Made by a program: the position numbers and the translations under genes. A model generated the notes under the pieces. It was not told the DNA's origin. It saw nothing but the letters and a program-made list of their open reading frames with translations, and did no database searches. This document shows positions 24,781 to 33,608 of a stretch of 64,000 nt of DNA, piece after piece. Position 1 is the first letter of the stretch. Every line of letters starts with the position of its first letter. The stretch lies in NCBI RefSeq assembly GCF_025971925.1, contig NZ_JAPDHV010000003.1, positions 124,001 to 188,000 of the forward strand. The letters run 5' to 3'. The DNA comes from Chryseobacterium oryctis. GTDB lineage: Bacteria; Bacteroidota; Bacteroidia; Flavobacteriales; Weeksellaceae.

Positions 24781-25125
24781 ATGAAGATAAATTTACCCGA
24801 TAAGTTGTATTATTCTATAGGAGAAGTTGCTAAAGCATTCGATGTAAACACTTCATTAATAAGATATTGGGAGCAGGAATTCCCTATCATTAAACCTAAA
24901 AAAAATAAAAAAGGCAACAGGTATTTCACTCCTGAAGACATCAAAAATTTACAAATGATTTATCATTTGGTTAAAGAAAAAGGCTACACTCTAGATGGAG
25001 CTAAAGTTGCTTTAACCACAAACAGTAAGATTTCTGAAACAATAACTTTAATTGACAGATTGGAGTTTGTAAAAGCCGAACTTTTGAAATTAAAAGACTC
25101 TTTAACAGAAAAAGATTCGGAATAA
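24781..25125 (+). CDS. MerR-family transcriptional regulator
   Basis: The protein has 114 residues. The N-terminal MerR DNA-binding domain is clear (YYSIGEVAKAFDVNTSLIRYWEQEFPIIKPKKNKKGNRYFTPED), followed by a short dimerisation helix (LEFVKAELLKLKDSL). There is no effector-binding C-terminal domain and there are no metal-binding cysteines, so it belongs to the short HTH_MerR-SF group common in Bacteroidota. Its target is not evident. The next gene (helix-hairpin-helix protein) is 130 bases away in the same direction. Confidence 0.9.
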   Translation: MKINLPDKLYYSIGEVAKAFDVNTSLIRYWEQEFPIIKPKKNKKGNRYFTPEDIKNLQMIYHLVKEKGYTLDGAKVALTTNSKISETITLIDRLEFVKAELLKLKDSLTEKDSE

Positions 25126-25257
25126 TTCTTAAAATAATTTACATAATCATTAAACCAGGTTTATTTTAACAACCTGATAATCAGTTTTATATTTAAAAAC
25201 TTTCAATTTCTAATTTTACCATTGCTGTGACTTGATATATTTATTAAGTTTACCGTG

Positions 25258-26559
25258 ATGAGAAAAAATTATTACCAAAAGATGGCATTCACAGGAATGC
25301 TACTAATTATTTTATTTACCTTCCAAAAACTCATAAGCAAGAGCAAGGAAGATTTTTCTGATGTAAAATTTATTACAAAAAATACGTCCGTTCAAAATTT
25401 ATCTGACTTTGACCCGAATGATTTAGATGAAAAACAATGGAAAGATTTAGGATTTTCAGAAAAACAGACTGCAACTATTTTAAATTATAAAAATGTTGTT
25501 GGAGGAAAATTTACATCCAAAGAACAACTCAAAAAATGTTTTGCCATTTCTGCCGAAAAATTTTTTGAGCTTGATAAGTACATTTTACTTCCGGAATCAA
25601 ATGAAAATGCCAATTCTACTTTTTTTAAAAGTTTTGAAAAGAAAACAATTCTAGTTTCAAGAAAATTCAATCCTGATAATTTACCAATCAATGATTGGAT
25701 AAAAATGGGATTTAGCGAAAAACAATCTGAAGCCATTTTGAAATATAAAAATTACCTTGGAGGAAGCTTTGTTAGCAAAGAAAAGTTCAAAGAATGCTTT
25801 ATCATCAGTAATGAAAACTACCAAAAACTAGCACCTTATTTGATACTTCCTGAAAAAACTCCTGCAAATTTTAAAAATTTCACTAAAAATATAATTCAAG
25901 AAAAATCACAAATAAAATATCAGCCTTTTGACCCAAACTCCACTAATATCGAAGGTTGGCAAAACTTAGGTTTTTCAGAAAATCAAGCCAAAGTGATTGT
26001 TAATTATCGGGACAAAAATTTAAAAGGAAGTTTTAAAAGTTTAGAAGATATTCAAAATTGTTTTGTTATTTCTTCAGAAAAATTTGAAGAACTAAAACCT
26101 TATATAAAATTAAATTCTGCAACAATTGCCAAGAATCCTGAATCTGAAAAAACTGTTACAAAACAGGAAAAAACAGACTTTTCAAAAATTGATCTGAATG
26201 CAATTACTTTCAAACAACTTTTAGAATTCGGATTAGATGAGAAAAGTGCTGGTTCTATGATTGGTTTTAGAAAAAAATTAGGTGGGTTTGTCAATAAGCA
26301 GCAAATTTTAGACACATACAACATTGATAAAGATTTAGTTGAAAAACTTATCTCAATTTGCCCATTGAACACGAATGAAGTTCAAAAATATACTCTGGTT
26401 GATGCACCTGAAGAATGGCTTAAAAATCATCCATACTTCAAATATTCTGCAGATAAAATTATTTTCTATCGTCTAAGCAATCCTGATGACAAAAAGATTT
26501 TGAAATTTTTAAAGCTAAAACCAGAATACGAAACCAGAATGAAACTTTATATGAAATAA
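25258..26559 (+). CDS. Helix-hairpin-helix (ComEA-like) repeat protein, membrane-anchored
   Basis: The protein has 433 residues. ATG at 25258 is preferred to the in-frame GTG one codon earlier. A basic start (MRKNYYQKM) precedes one hydrophobic helix (~10-24) acting as signal anchor. At least three repeats of ~85 residues follow, each with the pattern FDPN....W...GFSE.Q...I..YK...GG.F.S.E....CF.IS...(F/Y)..L, and a fourth more divergent copy (ITFKQLLEFGLDEKSAGSMIGFRKKLGGF). These are helix-hairpin-helix DNA-binding motifs of the ComEA type, so the protein may bind DNA in the periplasm, for example in DNA uptake. That role is inferred. Confidence 0.82.
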   Translation: MRKNYYQKMAFTGMLLIILFTFQKLISKSKEDFSDVKFITKNTSVQNLSDFDPNDLDEKQWKDLGFSEKQTATILNYKNVVGGKFTSKEQLKKCFAISAEKFFELDKYILLPESNENANSTFFKSFEKKTILVSRKFNPDNLPINDWIKMGFSEKQSEAILKYKNYLGGSFVSKEKFKECFIISNENYQKLAPYLILPEKTPANFKNFTKNIIQEKSQIKYQPFDPNSTNIEGWQNLGFSENQAKVIVNYRDKNLKGSFKSLEDIQNCFVISSEKFEELKPYIKLNSATIAKNPESEKTVTKQEKTDFSKIDLNAITFKQLLEFGLDEKSAGSMIGFRKKLGGFVNKQQILDTYNIDKDLVEKLISICPLNTNEVQKYTLVDAPEEWLKNHPYFKYSADKIIFYRLSNPDDKKILKFLKLKPEYETRMKLYMK

Positions 26560-26561
26560 AA

Positions 26562-27284
26562 TTAATCGAATGTTTTACTTGAACTTTCAAGAGTTCTATT
26601 TAAAGCAGAAAGTTCTTCCTCTGTTAAATCTCTCCATTTTCCGATAGGGAGATCTAATTTTATGTTCATAATTCGGATTCTTTTCAACTTTTTCACTTCA
26701 TAACCAAGATATTCGCACATTCTACGAATTTGTCTGTTCAAACCTTGGGTAAGAACAATTCGAAAGTTCATTTCATCAATTTTTTCAACCTCACATTTCT
26801 TTGTAACAGTATCTAAAATCGGGACTCCATTTCGCATTCTATCCAAAAATCTGGGAGTAATTGGCTTGTCAACTCTTACCAAATATTCTTTTCCATGATT
26901 GTTTTTAGATCTCAGAATTTTGTTAACAATATCTCCGTCACTGGTCAAAAGTATCAAACCTTCACTCGGTTTATCAAGTCTTCCGATTGGGAAAATTCTT
27001 TTTGGATAATTAATGTAATCAATAATATTGTTTTTCTCTCGTTTTGTATCTGTTGTACAAACGATTCCTACAGGTTTATTAAATGCGATATAAACATGCT
27101 TTTCTTCCGGCTCACGAATTGGTTTTCCGTCGACCTCAATTACATCTTCATCAGAAACTTTAGTTCCAAGTTCCGGAATTTTACCATTGATTTTTATTCT
27201 TCCTTCTTCCAAAAGTTTATCAGCAGCTCTTCTGGAGCAATAACCAACTTCTGATAAATATTTATTGATACGTGTTTTTTCCAT
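26562..27284 (-). CDS. rluF: 23S rRNA pseudouridine synthase, RluF-like
   Basis: The protein has 240 residues. An N-terminal S4 RNA-binding domain (~3-50, [26 protein letters not shown]) is followed by an RsuA/RluB/E/F catalytic domain with Asp104 in [17 protein letters not shown], then [13 protein letters not shown] and [20 protein letters not shown]. The sequence [11 protein letters not shown] and the spacing of the last motif fit RluF, which modifies U2604 of E. coli 23S rRNA, better than RluB or RsuA. The exact site in this organism is inferred. The stop is 2 bases from the convergent helix-hairpin-helix gene end. Confidence 0.88.
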   Translation of the reverse strand: MEKTRINKYLSEVGYCSRRAADKLLEEGRIKINGKIPELGTKVSDEDVIEVDGKPIREPEEKHVYIAFNKPVGIVCTTDTKREKNNIIDYINYPKRIFPIGRLDKPSEGLILLTSDGDIVNKILRSKNNHGKEYLVRVDKPITPRFLDRMRNGVPILDTVTKKCEVEKIDEMNFRIVLTQGLNRQIRRMCEYLGYEVKKLKRIRIMNIKLDLPIGKWRDLTEEELSALNRTLESSSKTFD

Positions 27285-27331
27285 TAAAATTTTCCTTAAC
27301 CAGTAGGTAATTAAATAAAGGCGTTTTTTAA

Positions 27332-28030
27332 TTATAAACTTTCAAATCTGAAATCATTATTCAAAAATTCATCAGTTGCATCTTCAATCTTATAATCTCC
27401 GATTTTCGTTCTTCTCAATTGAGTAAGATAAGCTCCGACACCCAATTCTTGACCTATATCATGAGCCAAACTACGAATATAAGTGCCTTTTGAACAACCA
27501 ACTGTAAAACTCACCAAAGGAAAATTAATCTTAACTTCTTTTATATAGAAAATGGTTGTCTTTCTCGATTTCATCTCAACCTCCTCACCTGCTCTCGCCA
27601 AATTGTAAGCTCTTTCTCCATCAATTTTAATTGCTGAGAACACGGGTGGTTTTTGTTCAATTTCACCAACAAATTTTTCCAATACTTGATAAACCAGCTC
27701 TTCTGTAATATTTGAAATATCCTGATGAAGAATTTCCGGTTTTTCGGTATCGTAAGATTCTGTTTGAACTCCTATTTTTATCTCAGTCCAATATTCTTTA
27801 GGAGCATCCTGAATTTCGGGAATCTTTTTCGTAAATTTTCCGCAACAAACAATTAAAAGTCCTGTAGCTCTAGGATCTAGCGTTCCCGCATGACCGATCT
27901 TAAATTTTTTAGGTAAATTAAACTCTCTTTTGAGTTTATATTTCATTTTATTGACTGCCTGAAAAGAAGTCCAATCCAAAGGTTTGTCCAATAAAAATAT
28001 ATGTCCTGATTGTAAATCTTCTGCGGTCAT
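27332..28030 (-). CDS. truB: tRNA pseudouridine(55) synthase
   Basis: The protein has 232 residues, short like other Bacteroidota TruB forms that lack the PUA domain. Motif I is [18 protein letters not shown]. The catalytic Asp52 is in [38 protein letters not shown] and [32 protein letters not shown] follow. It makes pseudouridine 55 in the T-loop of tRNAs. It follows uppP by 39 bases on the same strand. Confidence 0.96.
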   Translation of the reverse strand: MTAEDLQSGHIFLLDKPLDWTSFQAVNKMKYKLKREFNLPKKFKIGHAGTLDPRATGLLIVCCGKFTKKIPEIQDAPKEYWTEIKIGVQTESYDTEKPEILHQDISNITEELVYQVLEKFVGEIEQKPPVFSAIKIDGERAYNLARAGEEVEMKSRKTTIFYIKEVKINFPLVSFTVGCSKGTYIRSLAHDIGQELGVGAYLTQLRRTKIGDYKIEDATDEFLNNDFRFESL

Positions 28031-28069
28031 TTAGTTTGAATAATAAATAATTTAGTACGTTTTTTATGC

Positions 28070-28888
28070 TTATTTAAAGAAATAAAAATAAATCAACAAA
28101 GCAATTCCCACAAAAATACGATACCAACCCCAAGGTTTGAAACCATATTTATTTAAAACACCAATAAATGCTTTGATAGCGATTAACGCAACAATGAAAG
28201 CAACTATATTTCCGACAATGAAAATTGTAATATGCTCCTGCGATGCCAAGATCATTTCATATCCTTTCTGAGGGTTTCCCGTTTCTTTTCCCCAAGTTTT
28301 CACAAAAACCGAATAAACTGTTACCGCCAACATTGTAGGAACAGCCAAAAAGAAAGAGAATTCGGCAGCCGCTTTTCTCGTTAGTCCTTGAGCCATACCT
28401 CCTATAATTGATGCTGCACTTCTACTCGTTCCGGGCATCATCGCTAAACATTGCCAAAACCCGATTATAACCGCATTTTTGATTGTAATTCCTTTTTCAT
28501 CATCAATTTTAGGATTCTTGAACCATTTGTCTGCAAACAACAAAACCACTCCACCTAAAACCAAAACAGAAGAGATAGCAATTTGGTTTCCTAAAACAGC
28601 TTCAATTTTATCATCCAATAAATATCCTAAAGCCAATGCCGGAATTACTGCAAAACCCAATTTAAAATAAAATTGTAGGTTTTTTAAATCAAAGAACTTT
28701 TTCCAATACGCTACAACAACCGATAAAATTGCTCCAAACTGAATGGAAACCTGAAACATTTTCAAAAACTCATCTTCCGGCAAACCTAATAGACTAGCCG
28801 TAAACCCCATATGTGCAGTTGAAGAAATCGGAAGATATTCCGTAAGTCCTTCAATGATAGCAATAATTATTGCTTTGATTAAATCCAT
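28070..28888 (-). CDS. uppP: Undecaprenyl-diphosphatase
   Basis: The protein has 272 residues and is an integral membrane protein of the BacA/UppP family. Motif 1 is EGLTEYLPISSTAHM (Glu13, Glu17, His26), and motif 2 is PGTSRSAASIIGGM with its catalytic Ser/Arg. It dephosphorylates undecaprenyl pyrophosphate to recycle the lipid carrier for peptidoglycan and O-antigen. It lies in the row ftsX - DUF3098 gene - uppP - truB, an arrangement I know from other flavobacteria. Confidence 0.97.
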   Translation of the reverse strand: MDLIKAIIIAIIEGLTEYLPISSTAHMGFTASLLGLPEDEFLKMFQVSIQFGAILSVVVAYWKKFFDLKNLQFYFKLGFAVIPALALGYLLDDKIEAVLGNQIAISSVLVLGGVVLLFADKWFKNPKIDDEKGITIKNAVIIGFWQCLAMMPGTSRSAASIIGGMAQGLTRKAAAEFSFFLAVPTMLAVTVYSVFVKTWGKETGNPQKGYEMILASQEHITIFIVGNIVAFIVALIAIKAFIGVLNKYGFKPWGWYRIFVGIALLIYFYFFK

Positions 28889-28907
28889 ATTATATTTATA
28901 AAAACAT

Positions 28908-28969
28908 AGAGATTAAGAAATTAAGAGATTTAGACATTACGTTCTAAATTTCCGAATCTTTTAATCTCT
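28908..28969. repeat. Long imperfect palindrome with TTAAG motifs
   Basis: Two 27-base arms (28908-28934 and 28943-28969) pair at about four of five positions around the 8-base loop CATTACGT. The outer 9 bases AGAGATTAA are perfectly complementary. No T tract follows at the right place. It fills the gap between the DUF3098 gene and uppP and could be a repetitive palindromic element. Confidence 0.6.
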
Positions 28970-28987
28970 AAAATAAAAGTTTGTAAA

Positions 28988-29287
28988 TTATTTTCTTTTT
29001 AAAATCGCATACACTTCAATTGCAAAACCAATGACAACAAACAAAGGTGCAATTCTGATTCTACGGATTGAAAAAATGCCGTCATTCCAAGAATTTGGGT
29101 CAAACTTTCCATCAACGGTGTTTGCATCCGGCCCCATCATTAAAAGAAAGCCCACAACAATGAAAGCCAAGCCAATCAACATCCATTTGAAGTTTTGCTG
29201 CCCGAAATAGAAAGTGTTTTCCTGTGAAGTTTCAGATGTTTCTTTTCCAAAACTTTCTGCGGAAAATTTATTTGTTTTTTTGCTCAT
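28988..29287 (-). CDS. DUF3098 membrane protein
   Basis: The protein has 99 residues with a polar N-terminus and two membrane helices (WMLIGLAFIVVGFLLMMG and IAPLFVVIGFAIEVYAIL). The block FYFGQQNFKWMLIG and D.NSWNDGIFSIRRIRIAP between the helices define DUF3098, which is largely confined to Bacteroidota. It begins 2 bases after the ftsX stop, so coupling with FtsX is likely and a cell-division role is possible but unproven. Confidence 0.9.
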   Translation of the reverse strand: MSKKTNKFSAESFGKETSETSQENTFYFGQQNFKWMLIGLAFIVVGFLLMMGPDANTVDGKFDPNSWNDGIFSIRRIRIAPLFVVIGFAIEVYAILKRK

Positions 29288-29289
29288 TT

Positions 29290-30189
29290 TTAAGAGTAAT
29301 ATAAGTCGTCAACGTTTGATCTTAAGAATCTCCAAGTCGCAATAACTGTACTTAAAACCGTAATAAAAATACCTACACCAAATACCAATAAAACCAACCA
29401 AAAATATTGCTGATTATCCTGTACGAATGCAGAACCAATCTGACTTGTGAAATAATACCAAACCCCAAATAAAACCAATAGCCCAATTACCGAACCAATT
29501 GCTCCTAAAACGACTGCTTCTATGATGAAAGGCTTCAAAATAAATCTTCTCTTAGCACCTACCAACTGCATGGTTTTGATAATAAATCTTTTAGAGAATA
29601 TCTTCAGACGGATTGAATTATTAATTAAGACAACAGCCAAAACTAAAAATAGAATAGAAAAACCAAGAATCCATTTTAAAATTCTACTTAAGTTATTATA
29701 GACATCAACCATCAAAGTACTATCATTCTTCACATCTATAATTCCCGGAACAGCCTTGATTGCTTTTATAGCTTCATCAATTTTTGCAGGATCTACATAT
29801 TCCGGTTTCAGAGCAACTTCTATAGATGATGGGAAAATATTTTCTTCAAAAAGCGCATCACTATCAATTCCCATACTCTTTTTAGCTTCTTTCGCTGCCA
29901 TATCTCTTGAAATGTAAGTCGCTTTTTTTACCGGAGCTAAAGTCTGCATTTCTTTCAATACTTCAGCTTCCATTTTTGCAATTTTTACAGAATCTTTAGC
30001 ATCATAGTTTTCATCGAAGTAAGCATTTACTACAAGCTGTTCTTTGATATAGTCAGAATATTTTTGAGCATTAATTAAAATAAGCCCCATCAATCCTAAC
30101 AAAAATAACACTAAGGCAATACTTATTACTACTGTAATATTGCTAGACCTAAGCCTTTTCTTATTAAACTCATCTACAGATTTAGCCAT
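29290..30189 (-). CDS. ftsX: Cell division protein FtsX
   Basis: The protein has 299 residues: a cytoplasmic N-terminus, TM1 at ~19-40, an extracellular loop domain (~45-165) with PSSIEVALKPEYVDPAKIDEAIKAIKAVPG, then three TM helices with the FtsX/MacB core (KRFIIKTMQLVGAKRRFILKPFIIEA). FtsX forms an ABC-type complex with FtsE and activates peptidoglycan hydrolases at division. ftsE is not in the window. The gene is divergent from rsmA with 92 bases between. Confidence 0.94.
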   Translation of the reverse strand: MAKSVDEFNKKRLRSSNITVVISIALVLFLLGLMGLILINAQKYSDYIKEQLVVNAYFDENYDAKDSVKIAKMEAEVLKEMQTLAPVKKATYISRDMAAKEAKKSMGIDSDALFEENIFPSSIEVALKPEYVDPAKIDEAIKAIKAVPGIIDVKNDSTLMVDVYNNLSRILKWILGFSILFLVLAVVLINNSIRLKIFSKRFIIKTMQLVGAKRRFILKPFIIEAVVLGAIGSVIGLLVLFGVWYYFTSQIGSAFVQDNQQYFWLVLLVFGVGIFITVLSTVIATWRFLRSNVDDLYYS

Positions 30190-30281
30190 TAATATTAAAA
30201 TTTTTGGCTAAAATAGAAAAAATCTTCCGAAATTTGGGAACGAAAAAGAGAAAATCACTGTTAATAAAATCATAAAAAACA

Positions 30282-31052
30282 TTGAGTGTAAAAGCAAAAA
30301 AGCATCTTGGTCAACACTTTTTGACAGATGAAAACATCGCGAGAAAAATCGTGGAAGGTCTTAGTTTTGAAGGCTATAAAAACGTAATGGAAGTAGGTCC
30401 CGGAATGGGAGTTCTTACTAAATATCTTTTGGAAAAAGACCAAAATATATACCTTGCAGAAATTGATACAGAGTCAATAGAATATCTAAAAAACAACTAT
30501 TCTAAAATTACAGAAAATACTTTTGTAGGTGATTTTCTAAAACAAAATTTTGATTTTATTAATGAAGAACAGATTGCCATCATTGGTAATTTTCCTTATA
30601 ATATTTCTTCACAAATATTATTTCAAATCATTGAGCACTACGAATTAATCCCAGAAATGGTCGGGATGTTCCAAAAAGAAGTAGCTGAAAGAACGGCAGC
30701 AGTTCCGAGAACAAAAGACTATGGAATTCTTTCTGTTTTGGTTCAGGCATATTATGACACTTCATATTTATTCACAGTTCATGAAAATGTATTCAACCCA
30801 CCACCAAAGGTAAAATCTGGAGTAATAAGACTAACCAGAAACCCGAAAGAAGGATTGAAAGGCAATGAAGTTCTTTTTAAGCAAATTGTAAAAGCAGGTT
30901 TTAATCAAAGAAGAAAAAAACTTTCAAATGCTTTAAAAATTTTAAATATTCCTGAAGCATTAAAAACTCATGAGTTTATGGACAAAAGAGCTGAGGAACT
31001 GAGCGTTGCAGATTTTATAAGTTTCACCATTCTCTGGAAAGAAAATCAATAA
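30282..31052 (+). CDS. rsmA: 16S rRNA (adenine1518/1519-N6) dimethyltransferase
   Basis: The protein has 256 residues from a TTG start (TTG AGT GTA AAA); no ATG gives a full N-terminus. Diagnostic motifs are KKHLGQHFLTDENIARKIV, the SAM-binding VMEVGPGMGVLTKYLL, IGNFPYNISSQILF (the N-x-P-Y catalytic motif) and FNPPPKVKSGVIRL. It dimethylates two adenines in helix 45 of 16S rRNA, a late step in 30S assembly. A strong hairpin terminator follows. Confidence 0.97.
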   Translation: MSVKAKKHLGQHFLTDENIARKIVEGLSFEGYKNVMEVGPGMGVLTKYLLEKDQNIYLAEIDTESIEYLKNNYSKITENTFVGDFLKQNFDFINEEQIAIIGNFPYNISSQILFQIIEHYELIPEMVGMFQKEVAERTAAVPRTKDYGILSVLVQAYYDTSYLFTVHENVFNPPPKVKSGVIRLTRNPKEGLKGNEVLFKQIVKAGFNQRRKKLSNALKILNIPEALKTHEFMDKRAEELSVADFISFTILWKENQ

Positions 31053-31067
31053 AATTCTAAAAAAAGT

Positions 31068-31097
31068 AAAAGCCTTTCAAAAATTTGAAAGGCTTTT
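31068..31097. terminator. Bidirectional terminator after rsmA
   Basis: AAAAGCCTTTCAAA and its perfect complement (14 bp) are separated by two A residues, with T-rich ends both ways, between two convergent genes. Confidence 0.88.
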
Positions 31098-31118
31098 ATC
31101 TTACATTATCAATTAAGA

Positions 31119-33488
31119 TTATTCTCTATTCTTTAATAAAATCCATCCTGATCTTTCCATTCTAACTTTTGACTTTTCATAATTAAAGCTGAATTTATAC
31201 CAGTATGTACCTGTTGAAACTCTCTTACCTCCAATCGTTCCGTCCCAAACAGGTCTTTCTTTTGAAAATTTAAACAATTCTACACCATATCTATCATAAA
31301 TAGAACCTTCAAAGTTTTTGAAATTTCCTAAGGCAGTAAGATCCAGCTTATCATTAACACCATCCTCGTTAGGTGTTATAATATTTACAATTTTCAGAGT
31401 AAAGAAGTCTATTGTTCCTACACAAGATGTTCCTTTAATTCTTACAAAAATTGTATAGTTAGTATTGTCAAGTAAATTTGTAAATACATTTGATTCCTGC
31501 CAAGAAATTCCGTTATCAATAGAATATTCTAAAACTCCTTGTATATTATTAATAGGTGGATTTTCAGCAATTACTGTTAACTTGTGATCATCACTATAAG
31601 TAATGTTTGTAAAGTAAGGAAGCGCAGCAACCATTACTTTTGCTGTAAAAGTTTTTTTACAATATCCGTTATCTATTTCTACCGAATATATTCCCGGTTG
31701 ATTTACCTCAATTGTTTGGGTAGATGCTCCTGTACTCCACAAATATTTATAATTTGTTCCTGTTCCTGCATCAAGAGTTACTCTATCTCCCATACAGAAT
31801 TCTACATCTTTCAATGTACTTATAATTTCATCCGTCACTTCCACCGTAACTGTTGCTGGCTGTAAAGATTTACACCCTTTTACACCAATTGCATATACAT
31901 TAAACGTTGTTGTTTGATGTAAAGTAACAGTCTGGGTATCTCCTGTTCCAGAGAAATTACTCCATAAATAGGTATTTCCCCCTGTAGCTTTTAATGTAAC
32001 AGATTCTCCCGGACAAATTTTCACTCTTGAAGAACTAACATGAGCCGTAGGAGTAACTTCTTTTAATAATTTTAATTCAACTAATTTACTACAGAAACCA
32101 CCATTCGAAACTACTACATATAAAATCTGACCGTCACTTCCGTTATAATTTAAAATATTAGTTATATAATTATTATTTTGAGCCTGTGCATCTGCCTGAT
32201 TTTCATAAAAATGGAATACTGCTCCGGTTGTCGGACTAATTAGAGGCATCGCGTCGCTTAAATCAAAAGTAGTAATATCTGGCGTAGTACAGAGTAAAAA
32301 TGTTGCATCTTGGGCTAAAGGAGTTGTACCTCCATGAATTTCAATTGACGCTTTCCCTGGACAAGGATTACCTGGAACACTCACCTCAATTGTATATATC
32401 CCAGGTTGAACAGCGGTAATAGTATTTGTTGTTGCTCCAGGAATTGCAACACCATTATAAAACCATTGAAATGTCATAATAGGATCATTAACTGAAGCCG
32501 TTAATACCTGAGGAACATTATCACAAACATTAATTGATTCTGGTAAAGTAGCACCATTTGGATCCAATAGCTCTACACCAATATTAAAAGAGCCTCCTTC
32601 TAAAAATACAGCAGAGTCATAAGAGCTATCTATAGCATCTGCTAATACCATTTTGAAATGATACGCCTGTCCTGGAACCACTGTTGCAGTAGCCGTAAGA
32701 GGAATTGTTCTTCCATTGAAATTTGTTTCAATATTAGCATTATTGTATCCACCAAAAAAGTTGGCATTCGCAGCACCACAACTAAGTGTAGATCCATTGA
32801 ACTGAGTAGCCGGATGAATATTGGTAACACTTACAGGACCTGCACCTCCAGGTAATACTGCCATATTAATATAAGGTCCTCCTGCAACAGGTTTTAGCAA
32901 CAATGCAAAAGCATCTGAAAAACTACATGGAAAACTTCCAGTATATTCTTCTGATGCAAATAAATAATTAAATTTTACCTGGCTTGAAGTTGGTACAAAA
33001 TCAAATTCTAAAATTACAGCATCATTTAGTGATCCACTTGGGTTTGTAGCTGCCACTAAATCAGGATCACTTCCAGTTGGCAAGTTATCTCCAAGCGTAG
33101 AGGTATTTAAAGAATTTCCGCCTTTTACAGCATAACCTGTGGACAATACGATCCCATCTTTAAAAGGGAAATTGGTAGTTCCTTTATGAAAATATCCCCA
33201 TGATCTATTAGCATCAGAAGCTGGAAGATTAGGACTTACCTGAACATTTGACACATTTGGAGTTATACATGAATTCGTTCCTGAAGAAATTAAAACATCT
33301 TTTACTAATTGTGTAATGTTAAAATTTGATTCATTATAACCAGGAGCATTAATATCAATAAATGCTCCTGCCTTTTTAGATAAAGCAGAGGCTTTTTCTA
33401 TTTGAGGCTTTCGTGGGGAGACATTTTGTGAAAATAAGCTAGTAGAATAAACTACTAGAAAAAAGAAAAAAAATATAAGTCTTCTCAT
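31119..33488 (-). CDS. Choice-of-anchor-L domain protein with T9SS type B sorting domain (paralogue 1)
   Basis: The protein has 789 residues. A signal peptide (MRRLIFFFFFLVVYSTSLFSQ) is followed by the choice-of-anchor-L domain (~45-305) with LVKDVLISSG, GIVLSTGYA, FDFVPTSSQVKFNYLFASEEY and LPGGAGPVSVTNIHP. Ig/PKD-like modules come next (CDNVPQVLTASV..; ARVKICPGESVTLKATGG). The C-terminal ~85 residues form a gliding-motility/T9SS type B sorting domain (NIITPNEDGVNDKLDL... YDRYGVELF... WILLKNRE). Such proteins are delivered by T9SS to the cell surface and often act as adhesins. A TAAATTTG box (33505-33512) lies just upstream. Confidence 0.92.
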   Translation of the reverse strand: MRRLIFFFFFLVVYSTSLFSQNVSPRKPQIEKASALSKKAGAFIDINAPGYNESNFNITQLVKDVLISSGTNSCITPNVSNVQVSPNLPASDANRSWGYFHKGTTNFPFKDGIVLSTGYAVKGGNSLNTSTLGDNLPTGSDPDLVAATNPSGSLNDAVILEFDFVPTSSQVKFNYLFASEEYTGSFPCSFSDAFALLLKPVAGGPYINMAVLPGGAGPVSVTNIHPATQFNGSTLSCGAANANFFGGYNNANIETNFNGRTIPLTATATVVPGQAYHFKMVLADAIDSSYDSAVFLEGGSFNIGVELLDPNGATLPESINVCDNVPQVLTASVNDPIMTFQWFYNGVAIPGATTNTITAVQPGIYTIEVSVPGNPCPGKASIEIHGGTTPLAQDATFLLCTTPDITTFDLSDAMPLISPTTGAVFHFYENQADAQAQNNNYITNILNYNGSDGQILYVVVSNGGFCSKLVELKLLKEVTPTAHVSSSRVKICPGESVTLKATGGNTYLWSNFSGTGDTQTVTLHQTTTFNVYAIGVKGCKSLQPATVTVEVTDEIISTLKDVEFCMGDRVTLDAGTGTNYKYLWSTGASTQTIEVNQPGIYSVEIDNGYCKKTFTAKVMVAALPYFTNITYSDDHKLTVIAENPPINNIQGVLEYSIDNGISWQESNVFTNLLDNTNYTIFVRIKGTSCVGTIDFFTLKIVNIITPNEDGVNDKLDLTALGNFKNFEGSIYDRYGVELFKFSKERPVWDGTIGGKRVSTGTYWYKFSFNYEKSKVRMERSGWILLKNRE

Positions 33489-33567
33489 AATACTTTTGTT
33501 TCAACAAATTTAATTTTTTTTTGAATATATCATATATATATTTCACTTTTTTATATCAAAAAAACAA

Positions 33568-33594
33568 AAAACCTTCCAAATTCAGGAAGGTTTT
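33568..33594 (-). terminator. Terminator of paralogue 2
   Basis: AAAACCTTCC/GGAAGGTTTT form a 10-bp stem with a 7-base loop and a T-rich tail on the minus strand, 14 bases after the stop. Confidence 0.85.
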
Positions 33595-33608
33595 CGTTTT
33601 ATTGATTA

